NCBI RefSeq assembly: GCF_000813965.1
Contig: NZ_JWLI01000026.1
Coordinates: 1 to 34,598, forward strand
Length of the DNA stretch: 34,598 nt
Reading direction: 5' to 3'
Source: Leisingera sp. ANG-M7
Lineage (GTDB): Bacteria; Pseudomonadota; Alphaproteobacteria; Rhodobacterales; Rhodobacteraceae
A program made the position numbers and the translations under genes. Shown here piece after piece: positions 7,629 to 16,175 of the stretch (position 1 is its first letter; every line of letters starts with the position of its first letter). The notes beneath the pieces were generated by a model, which did not search any database, had not been told where the DNA came from, and saw only the letters and a program-made list of their open reading frames with translations.

Positions 7629-9509
7629 TCAGAGCCCCTGGCCGGCCGCATCCGGGCGCGGCGGGAACCCCTCGACCCAATGCGCCACCACCTGCAGCGC
7701 CGCCGCCTCGTCGCCCGCGGCCACCGCCTGGCGCAGGCTGCGCAAAAAGCCCGCCACCTCGATTTCCGACAGCACGGTCTCGCGGGCGCAGAAGATCTTC
7801 TGATGGCGGGTATGGATCAGCTCTTCGCTTAAAGTCAGCTCCTCCTCCATCTTCTCGCCGGGGCGCAGCCCGATGATCTCGATCCCGATATCGCCTTCAG
7901 GGTTCTCCGCGTCGCGCACGCTGTGGCCTGCGCTTTCGATCACCTGGCGGGCCAGCTGCAGGATCGGCACCGGCGCCCCCATATCCAGCACGAAGACCTC
8001 GCCGCCCCGGGCCATGTCGCCCGCCTGCAGCACCAGCTGCACCGCCTCGCTGATGGTCATGAAGTAGCGCTTTACATTGGGATCGGTCACCGTGACCGGA
8101 CCGCCGCGGCTGATCTGCTCCTGGAACAAGGGCACCACAGAGCCGCTTGACCCCAGCACATTGCCAAAGCGCACCATGGTGAACACTGTGCCGCCGCCGA
8201 AACGGGTGGCCAGATCCTGCACGATCAGTTCCGCCATCCGCTTGGACGCGCCCATCACATTGGCCGGATTGACCGCCTTGTCGGAGGAAATCAGGATGAA
8301 CCGCTCCACCCCTGCCCGGGCCGCGGCACGGGCCAGGGTCTGGGTGCCGAAGACGTTGTTGGCCAGCCCCGGCAGCGGGTTCGCCTCGACCAGCGGCACA
8401 TGTTTATAAGCCGCCGCATGCAGCACCACCTGCACCGCATGGGTATTGAGCACCATCCGCACCTGGCGCGGATCGGTGACCGAACCCAGGACCGGCACCA
8501 GCGCGATGCCCGCGTCCTCGGCCAGAGGCCCCAGCTCCTGATGCACGGTATAGAGTGCCAGCTCGCTGAGCTCGAACAGCACCAGTTTCGACGGGCGGCA
8601 GGCCAGCACCTGGCGGCACAGCTCCGAACCGATCGAGCCGCCGGCGCCGGAGACCAGCACCGATTTGCCCTGGTAGGAGCCCGCCGCTTCCTTCAGCGGC
8701 ACATCGCGCGCGGCCCGGCCCAGGAAGGCCTGCGGCGCCACCGGCGTCAGCTTGTCGACCAGCGCCTCCTCGCCAATGAGCTGGGCAAAGGAGGGCAGCG
8801 CCTGCACCTCCAGCCCCAGTTTCTGCAGCCGCCGGGTGATCTGCGCCTGGCGCGGCTGGCTTTGCGAGGGCATCGCCAGGAGCACCCGGCGGATCTGGCG
8901 GCTTTCCACGACATCGGCGATGCGGGCGGGCGCGAACACCGGCAGCCCGACCAGCGTCAGCCCCTGCAGCGAGGAATTGTCATCGGCAAAGGCGACCGGG
9001 TCGATGCCGTCATGCGCCTTCAGCGCCTGCGCCAGCTGGGTGCCGGTGGTGCCGGCGCCGTAGATCAGCACCCGGCAGCGCGGCTTGGCGCGGCGGTAGA
9101 TCATCAGCACCAGCTGCAGCATCGCGGTGCGGGCCGCGGCCATCGACAGGAAATAGCAGATCGCAAACACCACATGGGTGCCCGGGCCCAGCCCCGGCCC
9201 GAAGACGGCCGTGAGCGCGGCCAGCGCCAGCGCGCTGCCGCCTGCCAGCAGGGCGCTTTGCGCCGCGGCATAGCGCTCGTAGGCGTTGAGCTGCACATGC
9301 GGCAGCCCCAGCCACAGTGCCAGCACGGCGGCGGCCGCAATCACATAAGGCAGCAGCGGCATCAGCTGCGCCAGCACGGCCAGCGCCGGCTCCGGCAGCG
9401 GCTGCACCGCCAGGGTGAACAGCAGCGCCAGCGGCAAGAGTGCCAGATCCACCGCCAGGAAGACGCAGGATTTCTGTTTGCGCGACAGCGCGCTGATCAG
9501 ATTGTACAT
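7629..9509 (-). CDS. Membrane-bound nucleotide-sugar 4,6-dehydratase, FlaA1/CapD/WbpM type
   Basis: A 626-aa protein of the polysaccharide-biosynthesis epimerase/dehydratase family. It has about four N-terminal membrane segments (residues 15-125) and a first Rossmann-like domain (RVLIYGAGTTGTQLAQAL). The catalytic extended SDR domain follows: VLVSGAGGSIGSELCRQV, HAAAYKHVPLVE, SSDKAVNPANVMGASKR and RPGEKMEEEL. The Met in place of Tyr in the MGASK motif is usual for this subfamily. Family members convert UDP-GlcNAc or a similar sugar to a 4-keto-6-deoxy intermediate (route to QuiNAc, FucNAc or bacillosamine-type sugars) at the inner membrane. The product here cannot be fixed from sequence. Same strand as the sugar transferase 281 bases upstream. 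Confidence 0.9.
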   Translation of the reverse strand: MYNLISALSRKQKSCVFLAVDLALLPLALLFTLAVQPLPEPALAVLAQLMPLLPYVIAAAAVLALWLGLPHVQLNAYERYAAAQSALLAGGSALALAALTAVFGPGLGPGTHVVFAICYFLSMAAARTAMLQLVLMIYRRAKPRCRVLIYGAGTTGTQLAQALKAHDGIDPVAFADDNSSLQGLTLVGLPVFAPARIADVVESRQIRRVLLAMPSQSQPRQAQITRRLQKLGLEVQALPSFAQLIGEEALVDKLTPVAPQAFLGRAARDVPLKEAAGSYQGKSVLVSGAGGSIGSELCRQVLACRPSKLVLFELSELALYTVHQELGPLAEDAGIALVPVLGSVTDPRQVRMVLNTHAVQVVLHAAAYKHVPLVEANPLPGLANNVFGTQTLARAAARAGVERFILISSDKAVNPANVMGASKRMAELIVQDLATRFGGGTVFTMVRFGNVLGSSGSVVPLFQEQISRGGPVTVTDPNVKRYFMTISEAVQLVLQAGDMARGGEVFVLDMGAPVPILQLARQVIESAGHSVRDAENPEGDIGIEIIGLRPGEKMEEELTLSEELIHTRHQKIFCARETVLSEIEVAGFLRSLRQAVAAGDEAAALQVVAHWVEGFPPRPDAAGQGL

Positions 9510-9790
9510 GCCTGCCTGCCCTCGGATGCCTGCATTTCTTGCCCTGTTATTGTCCGCTGCCGCCCGCGCGCAGCCCCTGGCTGCCGGATAGCAGAAAAAG
9601 GTAAATCAAACACGGCTCCGATACGCTGAAACCCGGTGCGCGGCCGATAAAACACAGTTTCAATCATAGCCGGATTCTCCTGCCCCGCAAAACGGCCTGC
9701 GGCGGAAACCCGCCGGACAGGCCGGGCCGCCGGGTCCGGCCTGCCCGGCCGTACTGTCTGCAATCTATACGCGACACAGCGGGCGCCCGC
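9510..9790. other. Intergenic gap between sugar transferase and CapD-type gene
   Basis: 281 bases with no coding signal. Both flanking genes are on the minus strand, so this may hold a second promoter for the dehydratase gene. I could not locate convincing promoter boxes or a terminator. Confidence 0.3.
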
Positions 9791-10402
9791 CTACCCCTTG
9801 CGGAAGATATTGCCAATGGTCTGGAACACGATGTCGAAGTCAAAGCACATGTTCTGATGACGCTGGTAGATCAGGTCCAGCCGCGCTTTGGCCGGCACGC
9901 AGAGCCGGGAGTAGACGGCATCGGTTTCCGCGGTGCTGCGGCAGCGGGCCAGCAGCGCCGCCTCATGCTTGTGATAGGTGATCGAGGCCAGCCCGGTGAC
10001 GCCGGGGCGCGATTTCAGCACCCGGGCATAAAGCTCCGGATGCGCCTCGGTATACTGGCGCAGGGGCGGGCGCGGCCCGACAAAGGAGATATCGCCCCTC
10101 AGGATGTTCCACAGCTGCGGGAACTCATCCAGGCGTTTCGCCCGCAGCCAGGCGCCGGTCCGGGTGATGCGGGCCGACTTGTCGCCGCCGGAGACGCCGG
10201 AATCGCGCGCCACCACCGTCATCGTCCTGAGTTTCCAGAGGCGGAACGGCTGGTCCACCCCCTTCATCCGCTCTGCCACATAGAACAGCGGCCTTCCTTC
10301 CTTCCACAACAGCCAGCCCATCAGGAGCAGCAGCACCGGCCCCAGCACCACGATCAGCAAGCTGGCAAAGAAAAGGTCGAAAATCCGTTTGCGCCAGGTC
10401 AT
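9791..10402 (-). CDS. Priming undecaprenyl-phosphate sugar-1-phosphate transferase
   Basis: A 203-aa bacterial sugar transferase of the short, single-hairpin type (PglC/RfbP C-terminal domain). One N-terminal membrane segment (RIFDLFFASLLIVVLGPVL) is followed by the family motifs FRLWKLRTM, LDEFPQLWNILRGDISFVGP, RPPLRQY and RPGVTGLASI. It starts polysaccharide repeat-unit assembly by moving a sugar phosphate onto undecaprenyl phosphate. The start ATG at 10402 shares its A with the stop of the upstream epimerase gene (TGATG), so the two are coupled. The longer open frame to 10696 is only the shadow of that gene. A dehydratase feeding it (CapD type) lies just downstream. Confidence 0.92.
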   Translation of the reverse strand: MTWRKRIFDLFFASLLIVVLGPVLLLLMGWLLWKEGRPLFYVAERMKGVDQPFRLWKLRTMTVVARDSGVSGGDKSARITRTGAWLRAKRLDEFPQLWNILRGDISFVGPRPPLRQYTEAHPELYARVLKSRPGVTGLASITYHKHEAALLARCRSTAETDAVYSRLCVPAKARLDLIYQRHQNMCFDFDIVFQTIGNIFRKG

Positions 10403-11277
10403 CAGCGGCTCTGCTCCTTGGTGAAATACGGCTCTAATGCGGCCCACTCCGCGGCCATGGCGCCGGGATCCGCCGCCGCCAGCTTTGCGGGCAGCAGCGC
10501 CTGCAGGCGGGAGACATCCAGCGCCACCTCCGGGATCGCCGCGGGCGGTGCGGGCCGGGCGGAAAACCCCAGGCCCGCGGCCTGCAGGAGCGCCCCCATC
10601 TCCACGGTGCCGGGCTGCGCCACATTCAGTGCAGGCGGCAGCGCGGGTGCTTGCAGCAGCGCGCCCAGCACCTGCGCCAGGCTCTGCACGCCGCAATAAC
10701 TGCGCCGCGGCGTGGCGCCGCCGGCAAACACATCCAGGCTGAAGCCCGGGCGCCAGCCGCCCAGGGCTGCGTCAAAACCCGCGATATTGCCGACCCGCAA
10801 GGCGCAGACCGGCACCCTCAGGTCTGCCCCCAGAGCCGCGGCGCGCGCCTCCATTTCCGCCTTGGCTTCGCCATAGGCGCTGGCGGGCTGCAGGGCTGCG
10901 TCCTCCTCCAGCAGTCCGGAGGCAGCGCCGTAAACCGCCGCCGAGGAGGCCAGCAGCACCCGGCAGCCTGCGCTTGCTCCGGCCCGCACTGCCGCTTCGC
11001 CCAGATGGATATGGTCCGCCATCCCCCCCGCCCCGCGCCCGGGCACAGGCCCGGCCAGGCAGAGAATCGCACCGGCGCCGGCAGCGGCGCGGGCCAGCGC
11101 GGCAGGCTCCGCCAGCGGATCGAAGATGTGCCAGTCTCCAGCCATGTTGCCGGTGCCGTTCCGGGACGGTTCCCGGCGCGTCTGCAGGCGCAGATCCAGG
11201 CCTGCAGGCGGGCACAGCTGCAGCAGCCGCCCGATGCGCCCTGTTGCACCCAGAACCAATACCGCGGGTTTCGCCAT
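10402..11277 (-). CDS. NAD(P)-dependent sugar epimerase/dehydratase-like protein
   Basis: About 291 aa, extended SDR fold. N-terminal nucleotide-binding motif VLVLGATGRIGRLL, then LLASSAAVYG and the active-site-like YGEAKAEME (YxxxK). The later part is shortened compared with typical NDP-sugar epimerases (usually 310-340 aa). The substrate is unknown; it sits directly before, and is coupled to, the priming sugar transferase, so a role in making or modifying the first sugar is plausible. I chose ATG 11277 (MAKPAV) because the Rossmann motif follows at once; an ATG at 11343 would add 22 residues of unlikely sequence. Neither has a strong ribosome site. Confidence 0.75.
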   Translation of the reverse strand: MAKPAVLVLGATGRIGRLLQLCPPAGLDLRLQTRREPSRNGTGNMAGDWHIFDPLAEPAALARAAAGAGAILCLAGPVPGRGAGGMADHIHLGEAAVRAGASAGCRVLLASSAAVYGAASGLLEEDAALQPASAYGEAKAEMEARAAALGADLRVPVCALRVGNIAGFDAALGGWRPGFSLDVFAGGATPRRSYCGVQSLAQVLGALLQAPALPPALNVAQPGTVEMGALLQAAGLGFSARPAPPAAIPEVALDVSRLQALLPAKLAAADPGAMAAEWAALEPYFTKEQSR

Positions 11278-11399
11278 TGCTGCTGCCCGTTTCTGTTGAA
11301 CCCTCTTGCCCAGCCCAGTATCCTTTGGGCAGACAAAAATCAAAGCGGTTCCCCCGGCATGAATCCGGGCGGGGCGAGCACGTCAAGAACAGGCATCTT

Positions 11400-12518
11400 A
11401 TGCTGAAATTCCTTCCCTGGCTGGCCGCTGCCGGCCTTTGCCTTCTGCCCGCAGCCTGTTCCCGCCTGCCCGGCGGCGCCCCCGCCAGCGAGGAGATCCT
11501 GAAGGAATCAGGCGAGGCGGATGCCAATTTCGCGCTCTACAAGGTGAACCGGGCGCTGCTGCCGACGGTGGCCGCCTGGCCGCCGACCGGCAAGCAGGAG
11601 CATCTGAGCTGGCTGCACGCCCGCCAGGGCGCCCGCACCCAGATCATCCAGCCCGGCGACCTCCTGTCCCTCAGCATCTGGGACAGCAACGACAACTCGC
11701 TCCTGACCTCGCTCGACCAGAAGATGGTGCAGCTTCAGGACATGAAAGTGGCCGCCAACGGCTCCATTTTCATGCCCTATGTGGGCGATGTGAACGTCAA
11801 CGGGCTGACCCCGGATCTGGCGCGCCGCAAGCTGCAGGAGGCGCTGGAGCCGGTGGTGCCGTCGGCCCAGGTGCAGCTGGCGATGGCCGAGGGGCGCGGC
11901 AATTCGGTGGATCTGGTCTCCGGCGTTGCCCAGCCCGGCACCTATCCGATGCCCGACCGCAACTATACGGTGATGGGGCTGATTTCAGCGGGCGGCGGCA
12001 TCAGCGCCAGTCTGAACAACCCGCAGATCCGGCTGGTGCGCGGCCAGAGCATCTATGGCACCTCGGTCGACAGCCTGCTGAACGACCCGCATCTCGACAC
12101 CCTCCTGCGCGGCGGCGACCGGGTGTTTGTCGAAGAGGACGAACGCTATTTCCTCTCCTTCGGCGCCACCGGCAAGGAAGACCTGCATATTTTCACCAAG
12201 GACGAGATGTCGGCGATGGACGCGATGTCGGTGGCGGGCGGCTTCCAGGACGGCAAGGCCGATCCCAAGGGGCTGCTGGTGCTGCGCGACTACCCCGCGT
12301 CGGCCGTTGCGCCCGGCGTGCGCGGACCGCGGCAGCAGCGGGTGGTGTTCTCGCTTGATCTGACCTCCGCCGACGGGCTGTTCTCGGCACGGCAGTTCCA
12401 GATCAACCCGGGCGACCTGGTGATGGCCACGGAATCGCCGGTCAACGACGTGCTGACGATCTCCAACATCTTCGGCAATTTCTTCGGCGTCTTCAGCCGC
12501 GCCGGGGTGATCGAATAG
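11400..12518 (+). CDS. Wza/OPX-like polysaccharide export lipoprotein
   Basis: A 372-aa outer-membrane polysaccharide export protein. Signal sequence ends in LLPAAC (Cys 20; Pro at -3 is unusual for a lipobox). The poly-export domain begins at IIQPGDLLSLSIWDSND and continues with VAANGSIFMPYVGDVNVNGLTP. Two SLBB-type beta-grasp segments follow: VSGVAQPGTYPMP...ISAGGG, and SFGATGKEDLHIF...VAGGFQDGKADPKG. It ends with INPGDLVMATESP. Such proteins form the periplasmic/outer-membrane channel for capsule or exopolysaccharide. The gene diverges from the epimerase gene with about 120 bases between them. A partner tyrosine kinase/co-polymerase (Wzc type) is not in the window. Confidence 0.9.
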   Translation: MLKFLPWLAAAGLCLLPAACSRLPGGAPASEEILKESGEADANFALYKVNRALLPTVAAWPPTGKQEHLSWLHARQGARTQIIQPGDLLSLSIWDSNDNSLLTSLDQKMVQLQDMKVAANGSIFMPYVGDVNVNGLTPDLARRKLQEALEPVVPSAQVQLAMAEGRGNSVDLVSGVAQPGTYPMPDRNYTVMGLISAGGGISASLNNPQIRLVRGQSIYGTSVDSLLNDPHLDTLLRGGDRVFVEEDERYFLSFGATGKEDLHIFTKDEMSAMDAMSVAGGFQDGKADPKGLLVLRDYPASAVAPGVRGPRQQRVVFSLDLTSADGLFSARQFQINPGDLVMATESPVNDVLTISNIFGNFFGVFSRAGVIE

Positions 12519-12575
12519 GGGCCCGCCAGGATCCCGGCCCGCTCATCCCTGACGCGGACAGCCTGAACAAAAGAA

Positions 12576-12610
12576 AAGGCCTTGAAGGGCGGCTGCGCCT
12601 TCAAGGCCTT
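12576..12610. terminator. Bidirectional terminator between wza-like gene and rmlA
   Basis: Perfect 13-bp stem AAGGCCTTGAAGG (12576-12588) and CCTTCAAGGCCTT (12598-12610) around a 9-nt loop. It lies between two convergent genes. On the minus strand the stem is followed by a T-rich run (TTTTCTTTTG), so it best serves the rml operon. On the plus strand it ends with only TT. Confidence 0.8.
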
Positions 12611-12660
12611 CCCGGCAGGTCTTCCAAGCCTGCCTGTCCGGCAGGCTCACTCAGGCGGGC

Positions 12661-13533
12661 TTACTTCAGCAGCCCCTTCAGATAGGCGCCATAGCTGTTC
12701 TTCTTGAACAGCTCGGCCCGCGCCTCCAGTGCCGCGGTATCGATCCAGCCCTGCTCATAGGCGATTTCCTCCAGGCAGCCGGTCTGCAGCCCCTGGCGTT
12801 TTTCCAGCGTGCGCACGAAGTTGCCCGCATCCAGCAGCGAGCCATGGGTGCCGGTGTCCAGCCAGGCATAGCCGCGGCCCATGGTCTCGACCCGCAAGCT
12901 CCCTTCGTTCAGGTAGCTCTGCAGCAGATCGGTGATCTCCAGCTCGCCGCGGGGCGAGGGCTGCACCGCCCGCGCCCGCTCCGGCGCGCTGCCATCCAGG
13001 AAATAAAGCCCCGTCACCGCGTAGTTCGAGGGCGGCACCGGCGGCTTCTCGATGATCTCGCGGGCCTTGCCGTCCGCGTCGAAATCCACCACGCCATAAC
13101 GTTCCGGATCGGCGACGTGATAGCCGAAGACGGTGCCGCCCGCCGCATGGCTGTCTGCCGCCGCCAAGAGGTCCGGCAGCCCGTGGCCAAAGAAGATATT
13201 GTCGCCCAGCACCAGCGCCGAAGGGGCGCCTGCCAGGAAGTCTTCCGCCAGGATGAACGCCTGGGCGAGCCCGTCGGGCGAGGGCTGCACCACATAGGTC
13301 AGCTCCACCCCCCACTGGCTGCCGTCGCCCAGGAGACGGATGAACTGCTCCTGATCCTGCGGCGTGGTGATCACGCAGATCTCGCGGATGCCCGCCAGCA
13401 TCAGAACAGACAGCGGGTAGTAGATCATCGGCTTGTCATAGAGCGGCAGCAACTGTTTGCTGACCGCCATGGTGATCGGATAGAGCCGGGTGCCGGAGCC
13501 GCCAGCCAGGATGATGCCTTTTCTTGCGGTCAT
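12661..13533 (-). CDS. rmlA: Glucose-1-phosphate thymidylyltransferase
   Basis: A 290-aa protein, full length for RmlA. Nucleotidyltransferase motif [16 protein letters not shown] at the N-terminus, then [44 protein letters not shown] and [15 protein letters not shown]. It makes dTDP-glucose from dTTP and glucose-1-phosphate, the first step to dTDP-L-rhamnose. Last gene of the rmlC-B-D-A operon. Its ATG overlaps the rmlD stop by 4 bases, and GGGAG lies 7 bases before the start, inside rmlD. Confidence 0.97.
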   Translation of the reverse strand: MTARKGIILAGGSGTRLYPITMAVSKQLLPLYDKPMIYYPLSVLMLAGIREICVITTPQDQEQFIRLLGDGSQWGVELTYVVQPSPDGLAQAFILAEDFLAGAPSALVLGDNIFFGHGLPDLLAAADSHAAGGTVFGYHVADPERYGVVDFDADGKAREIIEKPPVPPSNYAVTGLYFLDGSAPERARAVQPSPRGELEITDLLQSYLNEGSLRVETMGRGYAWLDTGTHGSLLDAGNFVRTLEKRQGLQTGCLEEIAYEQGWIDTAALEARAELFKKNSYGAYLKGLLK

Positions 13534-14381
13534 GCCAATTCTCCCAATTCCTTCAGAATATCATTCACCCCCAGCCGCCAGTCCGGCTGCGGGATACCAA
13601 AAACAGTGTCTAATGCGGCGCAATCGAGCCGTGAGTTCAGGGGCCGCGCCGCCGGCGTCGGATAGGCGGAGGTGGGGATGTCCTCCACCGCGCACGCCAC
13701 ATCCGCCCGGGCAAAGATCTCGCGCGCGAAATCCGCCCAGCTGGTCTGCGGCTGGCCTGCAAAATGATAGATGCCGGATTTGCCCGGATCCGCCATCAGC
13801 TGCTGCACCATCGCAAGGCAGGCCGCGGCAATATCCCTTGCCGGCGTCGGCGCCCCGATCTGGTCGGCAACGATGGTCAGCCGCTCCCGCTCTTTCCCCA
13901 GCCGCAGCATGGTTTTGACAAAGTTGTTGCCATGCGCCGACACCACCCAGGAGGTGCGCAAGACCGCATGAACCCCGCCCGCGGCGCGCACCAGCTCCTC
14001 GCCTGCCAGCTTGGAGCGGCCATAGGCGTTCACCGGCGCAGTGGCATCCCCCGGCTGCCAGGGCGCATCGCCGCTGCCGTCAAAGACGTAGTCGGTGGAG
14101 ACGGTGACAAAAGGAATGCCCAGTTCCGCGCAGGCCGCTGCCATCGCGCCGGGGGCTGCGCCGTTGATCACGCCGGCCAGCGCCTCTTCGCTCTCGGCCT
14201 TGTCCACAGCCGTATAGGCGGCGGCATTGATCACGGCCTCAGGCGCCGCCTGCCGGATCGCGGCAGCACAGGCTGCCGGGTTGCTCAGATCCGCCTGATC
14301 GCGGCCCAGGCAGGTGACGGTTTCATCCGCCGCCAGTTCGCGGGCCAGCTGGCCGGTCTTGCCGAATACCAGAATGCTCAT
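13530..14381 (-). CDS. rmlD: dTDP-4-dehydrorhamnose reductase
   Basis: A 283-aa SDR protein: [15 protein letters not shown] nucleotide-binding motif, [37 protein letters not shown] (catalytic Tyr/Lys) and the C-terminal [15 protein letters not shown]. It carries out the last step to dTDP-L-rhamnose. The start ATG at 14381 has AAAGGA 8 bases upstream; the open frame to 14537 is a shadow. The codons for AALDTVF (13598-13621) include TTA, ACT, GTT and TTT, rare for this GC-rich DNA, and match rmlB base for base over 24 bases. Coupled to rmlA. Confidence 0.97.
   Translation of the reverse strand: MSILVFGKTGQLARELAADETVTCLGRDQADLSNPAACAAAIRQAAPEAVINAAAYTAVDKAESEEALAGVINGAAPGAMAAACAELGIPFVTVSTDYVFDGSGDAPWQPGDATAPVNAYGRSKLAGEELVRAAGGVHAVLRTSWVVSAHGNNFVKTMLRLGKERERLTIVADQIGAPTPARDIAAACLAMVQQLMADPGKSGIYHFAGQPQTSWADFAREIFARADVACAVEDIPTSAYPTPAARPLNSRLDCAALDTVFGIPQPDWRLGVNDILKELGELA
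13598..13621 (-). repeat. 24-bp exact repeat, copy in rmlD
   Basis: Identical to 15276-15299 in rmlB, same orientation. Minus strand begins GCGCCGCATTAGACACTG and ends in five T and a G. The copy near the C-terminus of RmlD encodes AALDTVF in the same reading phase as in rmlB. The two protein positions are not homologous. Confidence 0.9.
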
Positions 14382-14427
14382 ACTGGGGTTCCTTTCCGCA
14401 ACAGAGGGGTGCGCCGGCCCGGACGGC

Positions 14428-15480
14428 TCACTTTCCGGTGCCCAGCCGCTGGCCGACGCCGTCGCGGTCCTGCAGGGCGCGCCACCAGGGCTCGTTGTCC
14501 AGATACCACTGCACGGTTTTCTCCAGCCCTTCCTCAACCGTCACCGAGGGGCGCCAGCCCAGCTCTTCGCGGATGCGGGTGGGGTCAATGGCATAGCGCG
14601 CATCATGGCCCGGGCGGTCGGTGACAAAGGTGATCTGGTCCTTGTAGGACTTGCCGTCCGCGCGCGGGCGCTTCTGGTCCAGGATTTCACACAGCGTGTT
14701 CACCAGCTCCAGGTTCGACCGTTCGTTCTCGCCGCCGATATTGTAGGAGCGGCCCAACGCGCCCTGCTGCACCACCAGGAGGAGGGCATCGGCGTGGTCT
14801 TCGACATAGAGCCAGTCGCGCACGTTGGAACCGTCGCCGTAGATCGGCAGTTCCTTGCCCGCCAGCGCATTCAGGATCACCACCGGAATGAGCTTTTCGG
14901 GGAAGTGATAGGGCCCGTAGTTGTTGGAGCAGTTGGTCAGGACCACCGGCAGCCCGTAGGTCTCGGCCCAGGCGCGCACCAGATGGTCGCTGGCGGCCTT
15001 GCTGGCGGAATAGGGCGAGCGCGGATCGTAGGATGTGTCTTCCGTGAACTGCACCGACGGGTCGGCGGGCAGGCTGCCGTAAACCTCGTCCGTTGAGATA
15101 TGGTGGAAGCGGAAGGTGTCCGGCTTGCCCGCCTGGGTCCAGTATTTGCGCGCCGCCTCCAGCATGTTGAAGGTGCCGGTGATATTGGTCTCGATGAAAT
15201 CGCCCGGCCCGTCGATCGAGCGGTCCACATGGCTTTCGGCCGCCAGATGCATCACCGCATCCGGCTTGTGGCGCTCAAAAACAGTGTCTAATGCGGCGCG
15301 GTCGCGGATGTCGCATTGCTCGAAGGCATAGTCCGGGCTTTCAGCCGCTGCCGCCACATTGTCCAGGCAGGCGGCATAGGTGAGCGCATCGAGGTTCACC
15401 ACCTGATGGCCGCGGGCGATGGCCAGCCGCACCACTGCCGATCCGATAAAGCCGGCGCCGCCGGTCACAAGAAGCTTCAT
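14428..15480 (-). CDS. rmlB: dTDP-glucose 4,6-dehydratase
   Basis: A 350-aa extended SDR enzyme, full length. [15 protein letters not shown] at the N-terminus, [27 protein letters not shown] (active-site Thr-Asp-Glu), [14 protein letters not shown] (YxxxK) and [17 protein letters not shown]. It converts dTDP-glucose to dTDP-4-keto-6-deoxyglucose. Second gene of the operon, 3 bases after rmlC; its ribosome site (GGAAGGA, 6-7-base gap) lies over the end of rmlC. It shares a 24-bp exact stretch with rmlD at residues about 61-68. Confidence 0.97.
   Translation of the reverse strand: MKLLVTGGAGFIGSAVVRLAIARGHQVVNLDALTYAACLDNVAAAAESPDYAFEQCDIRDRAALDTVFERHKPDAVMHLAAESHVDRSIDGPGDFIETNITGTFNMLEAARKYWTQAGKPDTFRFHHISTDEVYGSLPADPSVQFTEDTSYDPRSPYSASKAASDHLVRAWAETYGLPVVLTNCSNNYGPYHFPEKLIPVVILNALAGKELPIYGDGSNVRDWLYVEDHADALLLVVQQGALGRSYNIGGENERSNLELVNTLCEILDQKRPRADGKSYKDQITFVTDRPGHDARYAIDPTRIREELGWRPSVTVEEGLEKTVQWYLDNEPWWRALQDRDGVGQRLGTGK
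15276..15299 (-). repeat. 24-bp exact repeat, copy in rmlB
   Basis: Exact match to 13598-13621, direct orientation, about 1.68 kb apart. A shorter related string, GCCGCATTAGA, also occurs on the minus strand at 10433-10443 in the epimerase-like gene. Confidence 0.9.
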
Positions 15481-15483
15481 ATC

Positions 15484-16038
15484 TTATCCTTCCCAGACAA
15501 AGGGGCTGTCGAAATCCGCGAGGGCCGGCGCCGCGGCGTCTTTTCCGCTGAGCACCGGGCTGCCGTCAAACCCCCAGTCAATGCCGCAGCTGTCCCAGGC
15601 CACCGCGCCGTCGCAGTCCGGCGCATAATAATCGGTGCATTTATAGACCACCTCGGTACCGGGCGCCCTTGTGATAAACCCGTGCAGGAAGCCCTTGGGC
15701 ACCAGGAGCTGCTTGCCGTTTTCCGCACTGAGTTCGATGCCGAACCACTGGCCGTAAGCCGGTGAGCCCTTGCGGATATCCACCGCCACATCAAACAGCG
15801 CGCCCTGGCCGCAGCGCACCAGCTTGTCCTGGGCATGGGGCGGCGACTGGAAATGCAACCCGCGCAGGGTGCCGGTCTCCGCCGAGACCGAATGGTTGTC
15901 CTGCACGAAATCCAGATCGATCCCGGCCTCCTGCATCCGCCGCTTGTTCCAGCTTTCGCTGAAGAACCCCCGCGCATCCCCGAACCGCGCCGGGGTCAGC
16001 ACCTTCAGCCCCGGCAGACCTGTGTCCTCAACCTGCAT
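15484..16038 (-). CDS. rmlC: dTDP-4-dehydrorhamnose 3,5-epimerase
   Basis: A 184-aa RmlC cupin. Typical stretches: FGDARGFFSESWN, DFVQDNHSVS, GTLRGLHFQSPPHAQDKLVRC (catalytic His in LRGLHFQ), DVAVDIRKGSPAYGQW and LLVPKGFLHGF. First gene of the rmlCBDA operon. The start at 16038 has GAGGA a few bases upstream. The 137-base gap to the divergent GT4 gene should hold the operon promoter. Confidence 0.97.
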   Translation of the reverse strand: MQVEDTGLPGLKVLTPARFGDARGFFSESWNKRRMQEAGIDLDFVQDNHSVSAETGTLRGLHFQSPPHAQDKLVRCGQGALFDVAVDIRKGSPAYGQWFGIELSAENGKQLLVPKGFLHGFITRAPGTEVVYKCTDYYAPDCDGAVAWDSCGIDWGFDGSPVLSGKDAAAPALADFDSPFVWEG

Positions 16039-16175
16039 TCCGTCCTCGCATCACCGCATCCAAATCTGCGCCCACTCCTAGCCCCGCGCTGGCGGCAGGG
16101 CAACAGCCGGGGCAGAACTCCGCCCGCCGCGCGCCCGCGCTTGCATCCCCTGCCCCGCCCCGGCAAGCATACCCC
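16039..16175. promoter_or_regulatory. Divergent promoter region rmlC / GT4 glycosyltransferase
   Basis: 137 bases between two divergent start codons; it must serve both the rhamnose operon and the glycosyltransferase unless transcription starts further away. I see no clear -35/-10 pair or operator. Confidence 0.4.
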
